From Nakamurella alba (lineage in GTDB: Bacteria; Actinomycetota; Actinomycetes; Mycobacteriales; Nakamurellaceae): 64,000 bases of DNA. Below, piece by piece: positions 38,558 to 46,616 of the stretch (positions are counted from its first letter, which is position 1; the number at the start of each line of letters is the position of its first letter). The position numbers were made by a program, and so were the translations under genes. The stretch spans positions 186,001 to 250,000 of the forward strand of contig NZ_WLYK01000008.1 of NCBI RefSeq assembly GCF_009707545.1, given 5' to 3'. The notes under the pieces are model-generated. The model was not told the DNA's origin. It saw only the letters and a list, made by a program, of their open reading frames with translations, and did not search any database.

Positions 38558-39339
38558 TTGCCGGTCCAGACCGGGTCGCGCTTCTCGGCGAAGGCGGTGG
38601 CGCCCTCGGCGGCGTCCGCGCTGACGGCGATCTTCGCGAAGGCCGCGGCGTTCTCGGCCCAGGCCTCGTCGGTCCAGTCGTCACCGGCGGCCAGGCTGCG
38701 GTACATGACCTGCTTGGTGACCTGCAGTGCCAGGGGCGCGTTGGCGCCGATCTCCCGGGCCAGCTCCAGGGTGGCCGGCATCAGCTCGTCCGGCTCCACC
38801 ATCCGGTTCACCAGTCCGGCGGCCAGCGCCTCCGGTGCGGTCAGCGGGCGGCCGGTGAGCAGCAGCTCGGCGGCCAGCCGGCGGGGCAGCAGCCGGGCCA
38901 GCCGCACGGCACCGCCGCCGGCGGCGAACAGGCCGCGCTTGACCTCGGGCACCGCGATCGACGCGGTCGAGCTGATCACCGCCAGGTCGCACGCCAGCAT
39001 CAGTTCGGCGCCGCCACCGAAGGCGAACCCGTTGACCGCGGCGATCAGCGGCTTGTCGATCCAGTGCTGGGCCGCCCCGGCAAAACCCCACTCGGGGTGC
39101 TTGCCGGCGACGTCCTCGCCGGCCGCGAAGGCCTTGAGGTCCATGCCCGCGCAGAACGCCCGCCCGGTTCCGGTGATCACTCCGACCCGGACCTCCGGGT
39201 CGGCGGCGATCTGCTCCAGGTACTCGCCGACCAGGTCGGACAGCGCCGCGTTCGCGGAGTTCATGGCCTTGGGCCGGTTCAGCGTGATCACGCCGACCGT
39301 GCCGTCGCGGTGGTACAGGACGGCGGGTTCGTCGGTCAT
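38554..39339 (-). CDS. Enoyl-CoA hydratase/crotonase family protein
   Basis: 261-residue crotonase: GTGRAFCAGMDLKAFAAG and VNGFAFGGGAELMLACDLAV supply the oxyanion hole, and KRGLFAAGGGAVRLARLLPRR is the active-site segment. ATG 39339 has GAGGAG 6 nt upstream. An open frame continues upstream through the 15-bp tandem repeats (39437-39481), but those codons are judged non-coding. First gene of the tight block 39339-35425. Confidence 0.9.
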   Translation of the reverse strand: MTDEPAVLYHRDGTVGVITLNRPKAMNSANAALSDLVGEYLEQIAADPEVRVGVITGTGRAFCAGMDLKAFAAGEDVAGKHPEWGFAGAAQHWIDKPLIAAVNGFAFGGGAELMLACDLAVISSTASIAVPEVKRGLFAAGGGAVRLARLLPRRLAAELLLTGRPLTAPEALAAGLVNRMVEPDELMPATLELAREIGANAPLALQVTKQVMYRSLAAGDDWTDEAWAENAAAFAKIAVSADAAEGATAFAEKRDPVWTGK

Positions 39340-39436
39340 GCAGGCTCCTCGTCGATCACGCTGCGGACGCAGCTCTCTCCGGTCGCAGTATCGGCCCCGG
39401 CGGAAGCCCGGCGGTGCGCCGGCGGTCCTGGCATTC

Positions 39437-39481
39437 GTGGGAAACGACAGGGTGGGAAACAACAGGGTGGGAAACAACAGG
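39437..39481. repeat. Three tandem 15-bp repeats upstream of crotonase gene
   Basis: Units GTGGGAAACGACAGG (39437-39451) and GTGGGAAACAACAGG twice (39452-39466, 39467-39481), followed by a partial fourth unit (GTGGG). They lie about 100 bp upstream of the crotonase start on the minus strand and 20 bp from the end of the racemase gene. Local AT content is raised compared with the surroundings. Confidence 0.75.
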
Positions 39482-39501
39482 GTGGGCCGCGGGTGGCCGG
39501 G

Positions 39502-40524
39502 TCAGTCGCGCAGGGACATCCGTGGCGCGGGAGCGGCCGCCACGGCACCGTCACGACCACCCGGCACCGGGACCAGCAACTCGCGGGCCGCCACCTGCGG
39601 ATGGCCGGCGGCCTCCGACGGCGCCAGCACCGGGGTGACGCAGGCGTCGGTGCCGGCGAAGTGCGCGGCCCACTCGTCGCGGGTGCGGCCGGCGAAGGCG
39701 CCGGCGATCCGGCGGGCCAGCTCCGGCCAGTACCTCCGGTCGTACTGCCGCTCCACCCACACCGGATCGAGGCCGAGCCCCGCGGCGGCGAGGGCGAAGA
39801 AGCGCGGTTCGAGGGAGCCGAGCGCGACGTGCCGCCCGTCCGCGCACTCGTAGCAGCGGTAGAACGGGGCGCCGCCGTCGAGCAGGTTGTCCGCCCGTTC
39901 GTCGGACCAGGTACCGGCGGCCCGGGCCTGCCAGATGATCTGCATCAGGTTCAGCACGCCGTCCAGGATCGCCACGTCGACCACCCCGCCGACCCCGGTG
40001 CGTTCCCGCCGGTAGAGGGCCGCGAGCACGCCGCCGACCAGGTACGCCGACCCGCCGCCGTAGTCGCCGAGCAGGTTCAGCGGCGGCACCGGTGCCTCCG
40101 CGGTGCCGATGGCGTGCAGCGCACCGGTGACCGAGAGGAAGTTGATGTCGTGGCCGGCCACCTTCGCCCACGGCCCGGTCTGCCCCCAGCCGGTCATCCG
40201 GGCGTAGACCAACCGGGGGTGCAGGTCGTCCGGACCCAGTCCCAGCCGTTCCAGCACACCCGGCCGGAAGACGTCGATCAGCACGTCGGCGCCCGCCAGC
40301 AGCTCGCGCACGGAGGCCAGATCGGCCGGATCCTTCAGGTCCGCGGTGAGGATCCGGTGCCGGCCGCGCAGCAGATGATCCGGGGAGTCAGGGAACCCGG
40401 CCGGACCCGGTCGGTCGATCCGGGTCACCGTGGCGCCGAGATCGGCGAGTTGCATCGCGGCGTGCGGACCCGGGCCCTCGCCGCCGAACTCCACCACCAC
40501 GACGCCGTCCAACGGTCCGGTCAC
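39502..40524 (-). CDS. Alpha-methylacyl-CoA racemase (CaiB/BaiF family)
   Basis: 340-residue class III CoA-transferase fold. The residues used by mycobacterial MCR for proton transfer are in place: His in KVAGHDINFLS, Asp in NLLGDYGGGSAYL and Glu in GSLEPRFFAL. It would interconvert (2R)- and (2S)-methylacyl-CoA so that methyl-branched chains can enter beta-oxidation. GTG start with AGGAGGG upstream. Separated by 162 bp (with the tandem repeats) from the crotonase downstream on the same strand. Confidence 0.86.
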   Translation of the reverse strand: MTGPLDGVVVVEFGGEGPGPHAAMQLADLGATVTRIDRPGPAGFPDSPDHLLRGRHRILTADLKDPADLASVRELLAGADVLIDVFRPGVLERLGLGPDDLHPRLVYARMTGWGQTGPWAKVAGHDINFLSVTGALHAIGTAEAPVPPLNLLGDYGGGSAYLVGGVLAALYRRERTGVGGVVDVAILDGVLNLMQIIWQARAAGTWSDERADNLLDGGAPFYRCYECADGRHVALGSLEPRFFALAAAGLGLDPVWVERQYDRRYWPELARRIAGAFAGRTRDEWAAHFAGTDACVTPVLAPSEAAGHPQVAARELLVPVPGGRDGAVAAAPAPRMSLRD

Positions 40525-40610
40525 CCTGCACCCTCCTGCACGCTCGTCCTGGAACTCCCCGCCATCCGACCAGGGTCGGGCGTCCCGGCCGGGTCCGCCC
40601 GTCGGGCCCG

Positions 40611-40630
40611 GTCTGTGGAAGTCGACAGAC
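40611..40630. promoter_or_regulatory. Candidate operator D (20-bp palindrome)
   Basis: GTCTGTGGAAGTCGACAGAC: outer GTCTGT/ACAGAC and inner GA/TC pair, leaving few mismatches. Its complementary strand contains TGTCGACTTCCA, related to TGTCAGAACTTCCA in the site at 44511. It lies between the racemase start (40524) and the crotonase promoter (-10 at 40659), just upstream of where a -35 box would be. Confidence 0.42.
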
Positions 40631-40658
40631 GGCGGGAGCGGGACCCGGCGGCCGGACC

Positions 40659-40664
40659 TAGGCT
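40659..40664 (+). promoter_or_regulatory. -10 box of crotonase promoter
   Basis: TAGGCT; transcription would start near 40671, giving a leader of about 60 nt before ATG 40734. The palindrome at 40679-40696 would then lie just inside the transcript (about +9 to +26). Confidence 0.4.
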
Positions 40665-40678
40665 GCAGGACCAGACGC

Positions 40679-40696
40679 ACTGAGCGATCGCTCAGT
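40679..40696. promoter_or_regulatory. TetR-type operator, perfect 18-bp palindrome
   Basis: ACTGAGCGATCGCTCAGT, symmetric at every position. GAGCG-N2-CGCTC is a common form of TetR-family operators. The TetR gene at 41556-42275 lies on the other side of the crotonase gene this site would control. A related palindrome is at 44614-44627. Confidence 0.7.
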
Positions 40697-40733
40697 ACCG
40701 CTGCCCGCATCGGGCCTGTCGGACGGAGCCCGG

Positions 40734-41549
40734 ATGACCCCCACGGACAACGCGGTCGTCGTGGACACCCCCGCCCCGGGGGTCACCAGGATCACCCTGC
40801 ACCGGCCGGAGGTGCTCAACGCCCTCGACCATTCGATGACCCGCACCCTGCTGCGGGTGCTGGCCGAGATCGCCGTAGACACCACCTGCCGGGTGGTGGT
40901 CCTCACCGGCGCCGGCCGGGGCTTCTGCGCCGGTCTGGACCTGCGCGGCTACGGCGACGACGACGAGGTGCAGCGGCAGGGGTTCCCCGGGCGGACGATG
41001 AGCCGGCAGCGGGAGATCGCCGAGATCGCGGTGCGGCTGCACGAGCTGCCGCAGCCGGTGATCGCCGCGGTCAACGGCCCGGCCGCCGGTGGCGGGCTGG
41101 CCATGGTGCTCGCCGCGGACGTCCGGATCGCCGCCACCGAAGCGGCTTTCGCGGTCGGCTTCATCCGGGCGGGCTTCAGCGGGTGTGACATCGGGCTGTC
41201 CTGGCTGCTGCCCCGGGTGATCGGTGCCGGTCACGCCCACGAGCTGATGCTGACGGGCCGGCGGATCGACGCGGAGCGAGCCGAGCGGATCGGTCTGGTG
41301 ACCCGGCTGGTGCCGGGCGCGGACCTGCAGGACACCGCACTGGCCGTCGCCGCCGAGATCCTGCAGAACCCGCCGCTCTCGGTCGAGATGACCAAGCAGG
41401 GCATGTGGATCGCGCTGGAGACGCCGTCGTTCCGGGCGTCCGTCGAGTTCGAGAACCGGCAGCAGGTGTACACCGCGATGACCGAGGACCGCACCGAGGC
41501 GGTGACCGCGTTCCTGGAGAAGCGGCCGCCGGTCTACAGCCGGCGCTGA
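40734..41549 (+). CDS. Enoyl-CoA hydratase/crotonase family protein
   Basis: 271-residue crotonase. GAGRGFCAGLDLRGYGDDDE and VNGPAAGGGLAMVLAADVRIA form the oxyanion hole; the active-site segment AGFSGCDIGLSWLLPRVIG has Asp near the usual Glu position, as in a group of mycobacterial EchA proteins. It is a single-gene unit behind a promoter with the 18-bp palindrome and is convergent with the TetR gene (6-bp gap). Repression by that TetR is likely. Confidence 0.9.
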   Translation: MTPTDNAVVVDTPAPGVTRITLHRPEVLNALDHSMTRTLLRVLAEIAVDTTCRVVVLTGAGRGFCAGLDLRGYGDDDEVQRQGFPGRTMSRQREIAEIAVRLHELPQPVIAAVNGPAAGGGLAMVLAADVRIAATEAAFAVGFIRAGFSGCDIGLSWLLPRVIGAGHAHELMLTGRRIDAERAERIGLVTRLVPGADLQDTALAVAAEILQNPPLSVEMTKQGMWIALETPSFRASVEFENRQQVYTAMTEDRTEAVTAFLEKRPPVYSRR

Positions 41550-41555
41550 ACACCC

Positions 41556-42275
41556 CTACCCGAGGAACGGCTGCAGTGCCCGCTCCGGGGCGTTCACCGA
41601 GCGCAGGGCGGTCACCACGTAGTCGGCGGTGACGGTGGTCGCCGACCGCTCGCCGCCCGCGCGGAACCACACGGCGACGGACTGGAACATGCCGAGCAGG
41701 GCGCGGGCGGTCTGTTTCGGTGACTCGGCCACGAGAACACTGCTGCGGACGCCGTTCTCGATGGTGCCGCGGATGAGCAGCTCGATCCGGCGCCGCTTCT
41801 CGACGTAGGACTCCCGCTCGAACGGCGACAGGCTGCGGATCTCGTTGTCCAGGTGGGCCAGGTGGGTGTTGTGCGTGACGTGCAGCATCAGGCACTCGGC
41901 CAGGTTGCTCAGGCCCAGGACCGGGTCGTCGCCGGCATCGGCCAGCGCCAGCCGGCAGCGCTCGTACAGCGCGGTGATGGCCGGGTCCAGCAGGCCGATG
42001 AGGATCGCTTCCTTGTTGGCGTGGTGGTAGTACAGGGCCGGCACGGTGACCCCGACCCGGCGCGCGATGTCCCTGACGGACGTTCCGTGGTAACCGTTCT
42101 CGCGGAACGCGGCGAGGGCCTCGGTGAGGATCGGGGACAGCGCGGTCGGCGGCACCGATCGCCAGTCGACCGCCGGTGCGGCCACGGGGAGCGGTGTCAC
42201 CGGCAGCGCGGGGCCCGCCGTCGTCGGATCGACCCGGGCCTTGCGGGTGCGCCCCGGCGCAGGTCGCGAGCTCAT
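41556..42275 (-). CDS. TetR-family transcriptional regulator
   Basis: 239-residue regulator with about 50 Pro/Ala/Arg-rich residues before the DNA-binding domain. The helix-turn-helix reads AFRENGYHGTSVRDIARRVG and continues VPALYYHHANKEAIL, strongly TetR-like. The C-terminal domain (HNTHLAHLDNEIRSL, FERESYVEKRRR) is of the type that binds acyl-CoA or other pathway intermediates. A -10-like TATCGT (42319-42314, minus) lies about 40 nt upstream of ATG. It is the likely repressor for the palindromes at 40679 and 44614. Confidence 0.9.
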   Translation of the reverse strand: MSSRPAPGRTRKARVDPTTAGPALPVTPLPVAAPAVDWRSVPPTALSPILTEALAAFRENGYHGTSVRDIARRVGVTVPALYYHHANKEAILIGLLDPAITALYERCRLALADAGDDPVLGLSNLAECLMLHVTHNTHLAHLDNEIRSLSPFERESYVEKRRRIELLIRGTIENGVRSSVLVAESPKQTARALLGMFQSVAVWFRAGGERSATTVTADYVVTALRSVNAPERALQPFLG

Positions 42276-42369
42276 CGGTCACACCCCCGTTCCTCCGGCG
42301 TCGGGCCGCGCCCACGATAGCCCAGCGGGGCCGTCACCGAGCGGGTCCGCGGCGGCGGCGTGTGCGTGA

Positions 42370-43131
42370 TCAGGGCAGGCCGCCGTCGACCCGCAGGACC
42401 GCCCCGGTGGTGTAGCCGGAGACGTCGGTGGCGAAGTACACGACCGCGCCGACCACCTCCTCGACCGTGCCGCACCGGCCGAGTGCCACCGACGCGGCGA
42501 GCCGCTCCTGCTCGCCCTCCCGCCAGTGCGTGGCGATGTCGGACAGGATCGGGCCGGGGTGCACGGTGTTCACCCGCACCTTCGGTGCCAGTGCCTGGGC
42601 GAAACCCTCGGTGAGCACGTGCAGTCCGGCCTTGGCGGCGGAGTAGGGCAGCGCCGCCGGGACCGGCCGCACCGCGGCCGAGGAGCCGATGTTGACGATG
42701 CTGCCGCCGCGGCCGGCGGCCATCGCACCACCCAGCAGGGCGGTCAGCCGGAACGGGCCGCGCAGGTTCACGTTGATGACCTTGTCGAACAGGTCCGCGG
42801 TGACCGAGGTCAGGTCGTCGTAGAGCGGGGAGAGACCGGCGTTGTTGACCAGGATGTCGACGTCGCCGAAGGTCTCCAGCGCGGTCGCGGCGAGCCGGTC
42901 GCAGTCGTCCCAGCTGCTCACGTTCATGCCCACCGGCAGCGCCCGCACCCCGTGCTCCGACGTCACCTCGGCCGCGAGATCCGCGCAGGCGGACTCCTTC
43001 CGGCTGGCGATCACCACGTCGCAGCCCCGGGCGGCCAGCGCCAGGACGACGGCACGGCCGATGCCGCGGCTGCCCCCGGTGACCACCGCGCAGCGACCGG
43101 CCAGGTCGCGCGCCGGCGCGTCGGTGGTCAT
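42370..43131 (-). CDS. SDR-family dehydrogenase, FabG-like
   Basis: 253-residue short-chain dehydrogenase: TGGSRGIGRAVV, NNAGLSPLYDDL, Ser in NIGSSAAVRPV, catalytic YSAAKAG, and GAVLRVDGGLP at the C-terminus. ATG 43131 overlaps the ACAD11-like dehydrogenase stop by 4 bp, so the two act together, probably oxidising the hydroxyacyl-CoA formed downstream of the dehydrogenase. The TetR gene follows after 94 bp on the same strand. Confidence 0.88.
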   Translation of the reverse strand: MTTDAPARDLAGRCAVVTGGSRGIGRAVVLALAARGCDVVIASRKESACADLAAEVTSEHGVRALPVGMNVSSWDDCDRLAATALETFGDVDILVNNAGLSPLYDDLTSVTADLFDKVINVNLRGPFRLTALLGGAMAAGRGGSIVNIGSSAAVRPVPAALPYSAAKAGLHVLTEGFAQALAPKVRVNTVHPGPILSDIATHWREGEQERLAASVALGRCGTVEEVVGAVVYFATDVSGYTTGAVLRVDGGLP

Positions 43132-44435
43132 ACCGCGGCCGGCTCCGGCGACGGCTCCGCGGTGGGTGCCGCCTCGGGATAGAGCTCCCGGGCATGCTCG
43201 AGCCGGGTGGAGCGGACGTAGTCCGGGAACATGCCGGCGGCCGGGGCGACGGTCCGCAGCACCTCCTTGGCGACCACGACCTTGTGCACCTCGGTCGGCC
43301 CGTCGGCCAGCCCCACGTGGAAGGAGTTGACCAGCCACGCCGCCAGCGGCAGCTCGTGACTCAGGCCGAGCGAGCCGTGCAGGTGCAGGGCCCGCGCCGA
43401 GATGTCGTGCAGGATCTTCGGCATGATCGACTTCACCGCGGACACATTGGCCCGCAGCGCTTTCCAGTCATGACCCTGGTCGGCGAGCCAGGCCGTCTCC
43501 AGCACCAGCAGCCGGAACTGGCGCAGTTCCACCCAGCTGTCGGCGATCTTCTCCTGCACCATCTGCTTGTTCGCCAGCAGCTCGCCCTTGGTGGACCGGG
43601 ACACCACCCGCTCGCACATCATCTCGAAGGCCCGGGTGGCCTGGGCGAGCGTGCGCATGGCGTGGTGCATCCGGCCGCCGCCGAGCCGGGACTGCGCGAC
43701 CAGGAAGCCGTCACCGGGTCCGCCGAGCATGGCCGAGTCCGGGACCCGCACGTCGGTGAGCCGCAGATGTGCGTGGGTGTCGTCCTTCTCGCCGTAGAAG
43801 CCGTAGTTGCGGACGACCTCGATGCCCGGGGTGCCGGTGGGCACCACGAACATCGACATCCGCCGGTGCGGTGACTCCGCGTCCGGGTCGGTGACCACCA
43901 TGAAGATGAAGAACGCCGCGGTCTCCGCCTCGGAGGCGAACCACTTCTCGCCGTTGATCACCCAGTCGTCACCGTCCCGCACCGCGAGCGTGCGCATCAT
44001 CAGCGGGTCGGCGCCGCCCTGCGGCTCGGTCATCGAGAAGCAGGAGACGATGTCGTTGGCCAGCAACGGTTCCAGGTACGTGCGCTTCTGCTCGTCGGTG
44101 CCGAACCGAGCCAGGATCTCGGCGTTGCCGGTGTCCGGCGCCTGCGCCCCGAACACGATCGGCCCGAAGCGGGACATGCCGAACTTCTCGTTCATCAGGG
44201 CCAGCTTGAGCTGGCCGTACCCCGGGCCGCCGAGTTCCGGTCCGAGGTGGCAGGCCCACAGCCCGCGGGCCTTGACCTCCGCCTGCAGCGGGCGGACCAG
44301 GCGGACGAACTCGGGGTCGTGGATGTTCCACTGGCTGCCGAGGATCTCGTCGAGCGGCTGCACCCGCGTCCGGACGAAGTCGTCGATCCAGTCCAGCTCC
44401 AGCTGGAACTCCGGATCCGTGGCGAAACTCCACAT
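43128..44435 (-). CDS. ACAD11-like acyl-CoA dehydrogenase
   Basis: 435-residue acyl-CoA dehydrogenase of the ACAD10/11 branch: SCFSMTEPQGGADPLMMRT, GEKWFASEAE, RLGGGRMHHAMRTL, and near the C-terminus VGLADGPTEVHKVVVAK, the DGPxEVH signature. It carries about 40 extra C-terminal residues ending in Glu/Pro-rich sequence. GGAGG precedes the ATG. It is divergent from the GAF-PucR gene, with site C (44511-44530) between them. Confidence 0.9.
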   Translation of the reverse strand: MWSFATDPEFQLELDWIDDFVRTRVQPLDEILGSQWNIHDPEFVRLVRPLQAEVKARGLWACHLGPELGGPGYGQLKLALMNEKFGMSRFGPIVFGAQAPDTGNAEILARFGTDEQKRTYLEPLLANDIVSCFSMTEPQGGADPLMMRTLAVRDGDDWVINGEKWFASEAETAAFFIFMVVTDPDAESPHRRMSMFVVPTGTPGIEVVRNYGFYGEKDDTHAHLRLTDVRVPDSAMLGGPGDGFLVAQSRLGGGRMHHAMRTLAQATRAFEMMCERVVSRSTKGELLANKQMVQEKIADSWVELRQFRLLVLETAWLADQGHDWKALRANVSAVKSIMPKILHDISARALHLHGSLGLSHELPLAAWLVNSFHVGLADGPTEVHKVVVAKEVLRTVAPAAGMFPDYVRSTRLEHARELYPEAAPTAEPSPEPAAV

Positions 44436-44510
44436 GCCCAGGTCCTCCCTCGTCGTGTCCTAGCAGCGTGGGGCACCGCGGCGGACCGCGAACCCCGGCG
44501 TCCGGTAGTG

Positions 44511-44530
44511 GTTGTCAGAACTTCCAACGG
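44511..44530. promoter_or_regulatory. Candidate operator C (GTTGTC...TCCAACGG)
   Basis: GTTGTCAGAACTTCCAACGG, the best match to operator A (15 of 20 bases, identical GTTGTC and TCCAACGG arms and spacing). It lies between the ACAD11-like gene (start 44435, minus) and the GAF-PucR gene (start 44713, plus). A minus-strand -10-like TAGGAC lies about 55 bp away toward the dehydrogenase. Confidence 0.48.
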
Positions 44531-44612
44531 ACCCGCGCCGCCGGCGGTCACCGGGGGGCGGTCGCGGGACCCGCTGCACCGAACTCCGCCGAAAGGGTGA
44601 TTTCCGCGCCGG

Positions 44613-44644
44613 CTGAGCGTACGTTCACTAAGAACTTCGCGAAG
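44613..44644. promoter_or_regulatory. TetR-like operator copy and palindrome in GAF-PucR promoter
   Basis: TGAGCGTACGTTCA (44614-44627) is palindromic at 12 of 14 positions and matches the core of the 40679 operator at 11 of 14. It overlaps a possible -10 (TTCACT, 44624-44629). A separate perfect palindrome CTTCGCGAAG follows at 44635-44644. Both lie in the likely promoter or early leader of the GAF-PucR gene. Confidence 0.48.
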
Positions 44645-44712
44645 AGGTCTTGGAGTCAGGACGTGACCTGGTGCACATTGATCGGGTTCCGTTTCGCAAG
44701 GAGGCGAACCAC

Positions 44713-46590
44713 GTGACGATCGCGCAGTACTTCGATGCCCGGCCCGAGGACTCGACGGATCTGTACGGGCAGGTCATCCAGGCGTTCGAAGAGGTGTCCC
44801 TGCTCGCCGCCAGCGAATCGGTGCCGCTGGACGCGGTGCTCCGGCTGGTCGGCCAACGGCTGTGCGAGCTGTTGGGGGTCACCCGTTGCTCGGTGTACCT
44901 GCGCCGGGAGGACGGCCGGTTCCAGGGCCAGGTCGGCTACTCGCGGACCCGCGGCAACATCGACGCCAAGATCAGCAAGCTGGTCGCCGGGGTGGAGCAC
45001 GACCTGTTCACCGCGGAGATCGTGGCGACCAACTCGCCGGTCGCCGTGCAGGACGCGGTGCACGACCCGCGCACCATCCAGCGGACCATGCGCGCCTGGG
45101 GCGTCCGCGACATGCTCGGCGTGCCGCTGGTCGTCGACTCCGAGGTCATCGGCATCATCTACGTCGACACGGAGAACGGCCGGCACGCCTACTCGGATCG
45201 CGAGATCAAGCTGGCCCAGGCCTTCGCCGGGCTCAGCGCACTGGCCGTCCGGCAGTGCTGGCTGCACCGGCAGCTCGGCGAGCGGGCGAGCGTCATCGAC
45301 CGGCAGCGCCGGATGCTCGGCCGCACCGCCGAGGTGCACACCCGGGTCACCCGCGCCGTCATGGACGGCGAGCCGCTCGGCGCGATCCTCGGGCTGATCG
45401 TCGACCTGCTGGGCAAGCCGGTGGTGCTCTACTCGCCCGAGAAGGAGCCGATCTCCTGGGCCTCGCCGGAGTCGCTCGGCCTGGAGCGCAGCCCGGCGCT
45501 GTCCCGTTCCGTGTGGAGCCGGCCGTGGGCGCAGTCCGCCCTCGCCGAGCTGGAGGGCGGTGCGGCCAGCATCATGCTGCGCGCGCACCCGGAGATCCGC
45601 TGCCGGCGGCTGCTGGCCCGGTTGGTCACCGACGGCCGTTGCGTCGGCTACCTGGAGCTGGCCGAGCTCGGCGGCGCGTTCACCGAGATCGACGCGAAGG
45701 CGCTGGAGCAGGCCGCGATGGCGGTGGCGCTGAAGCTGCTGAACATGCAGCGCAACACCGAGCTGCGGCGCCGGCAGCGGGAGGAGTTCGTCGCCGACCT
45801 GCTGTACGGCCGGGCCGACCTGGAGTCGCTGGACGCCCGGGCCGAGTCGTTCGACTTCGACCTCGGCTGCCGGCACCTGGTGGTGCGCATGCAGTACGCC
45901 ACCGTCGGCGGCGACGAGGCGCTGACCGGGGAGCGGCGGCGCCGGCGGGTGTCCGCCGCCATCACCGACGGGCTGCCGGAGGGCTACCGGTCGCTGGCCT
46001 TCGCCCGGGTACCGGGTGCCGACCTGTTCATCCTCGAGGTACCGGCCGCCGAGTCCGGCCACGTGGACGGGGTGCTGCACGCCGGCCTGCAGGAGCTGTT
46101 CGGCACCCTGCAGCGGGAGTTCAGCGCCTCCTACGCGGTGACCTCCGAGCCCTACCGCTCCCTCGGCGCGCTGCACACCGCCGCCGACAAGCTGCGGGAG
46201 ATCGACGAGCTGCTGCGCCGGGCGGACGGGGCCGAGGCCCGCTTCTACTCGGCCCGTGAACTGGAGCTGCTCCGGTTGCTCGGCCACCGGGACGGCCCGT
46301 CGGCGATGCTGGCGCACACCCGCGAGCTGGTCCGGCCGCTGCTCGAGCACGATGCGGCGGGCAACGGCGGCCTGGTCCGCACCCTGTTCGCCTTCGTCCG
46401 GGCGCAGGGCCAGGTGCGGGCCACCGCGGTCGCCCTGGGGGTGCACGAGAACACCGTCCGGTACCGGCTGGCCCGGATCAAGGAGCTGTCCGCGGTCGAC
46501 CCGGACCGGCTGGACTCGCTGCTCGGCGTGATGATCGCCATCCGGATCCACGACCTCTTCGGCGGGCTGGAGCACGAACTGGGCGCCTGA
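44713..46590 (+). CDS. GAF-domain PucR/CdaR-family transcriptional regulator
   Basis: 625-residue regulator. A GAF domain occupies about residues 20-180 (RCSVYLRRE, GVPLVVDSEVIGIIYVDT), a degenerate GGDEF/CdaR-like domain the middle (FVADLLYGRADLE to the YRSLGALHTAADKL region), and a PucR-type helix-turn-helix the C-terminus (ATAVALGVHENTVRYRLARI). GTG 44713 is chosen because AAGGAGG lies 8 nt upstream; a TTG 63 nt earlier has no such site. PucR proteins usually activate catabolic genes on binding a substrate or intermediate. Divergent from an ACAD11-like gene, it is a good candidate regulator of the island. Confidence 0.88.
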   Translation: MTIAQYFDARPEDSTDLYGQVIQAFEEVSLLAASESVPLDAVLRLVGQRLCELLGVTRCSVYLRREDGRFQGQVGYSRTRGNIDAKISKLVAGVEHDLFTAEIVATNSPVAVQDAVHDPRTIQRTMRAWGVRDMLGVPLVVDSEVIGIIYVDTENGRHAYSDREIKLAQAFAGLSALAVRQCWLHRQLGERASVIDRQRRMLGRTAEVHTRVTRAVMDGEPLGAILGLIVDLLGKPVVLYSPEKEPISWASPESLGLERSPALSRSVWSRPWAQSALAELEGGAASIMLRAHPEIRCRRLLARLVTDGRCVGYLELAELGGAFTEIDAKALEQAAMAVALKLLNMQRNTELRRRQREEFVADLLYGRADLESLDARAESFDFDLGCRHLVVRMQYATVGGDEALTGERRRRRVSAAITDGLPEGYRSLAFARVPGADLFILEVPAAESGHVDGVLHAGLQELFGTLQREFSASYAVTSEPYRSLGALHTAADKLREIDELLRRADGAEARFYSARELELLRLLGHRDGPSAMLAHTRELVRPLLEHDAAGNGGLVRTLFAFVRAQGQVRATAVALGVHENTVRYRLARIKELSAVDPDRLDSLLGVMIAIRIHDLFGGLEHELGA

Positions 46591-46602
46591 CCGCGGGGTC
46601 GC

Positions 46603-46608
46603 TACCCT
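46603..46608 (+). promoter_or_regulatory. -10 box of a leaderless promoter (pabB-like)
   Basis: TACCCT, 8 nt before GTG 46617; no Shine-Dalgarno is present. It lies in the 26-bp gap after the GAF-PucR gene. Confidence 0.42.
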
Positions 46609-46616
46609 CGGGCGCT

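Noticed and set aside
38554-39477. N-terminally longer crotonase starting inside the tandem repeats
   Set aside because: The extra 46 residues are repeat-encoded and Arg-rich; ATG 39339 has GAGGAG at the right distance and gives the normal family N-terminus.
39437-39481. CRISPR array
   Set aside because: Repeats are 15 bp, directly abutting, without spacers, and no cas gene is near.
39502-40524. Formyl-CoA or carnitine CoA-transferase
   Set aside because: The AGHDIN, GDYGGG and LEPRFF residues match the racemase branch of the CaiB/BaiF family, and length (340) is that of the racemase rather than about 400-430.
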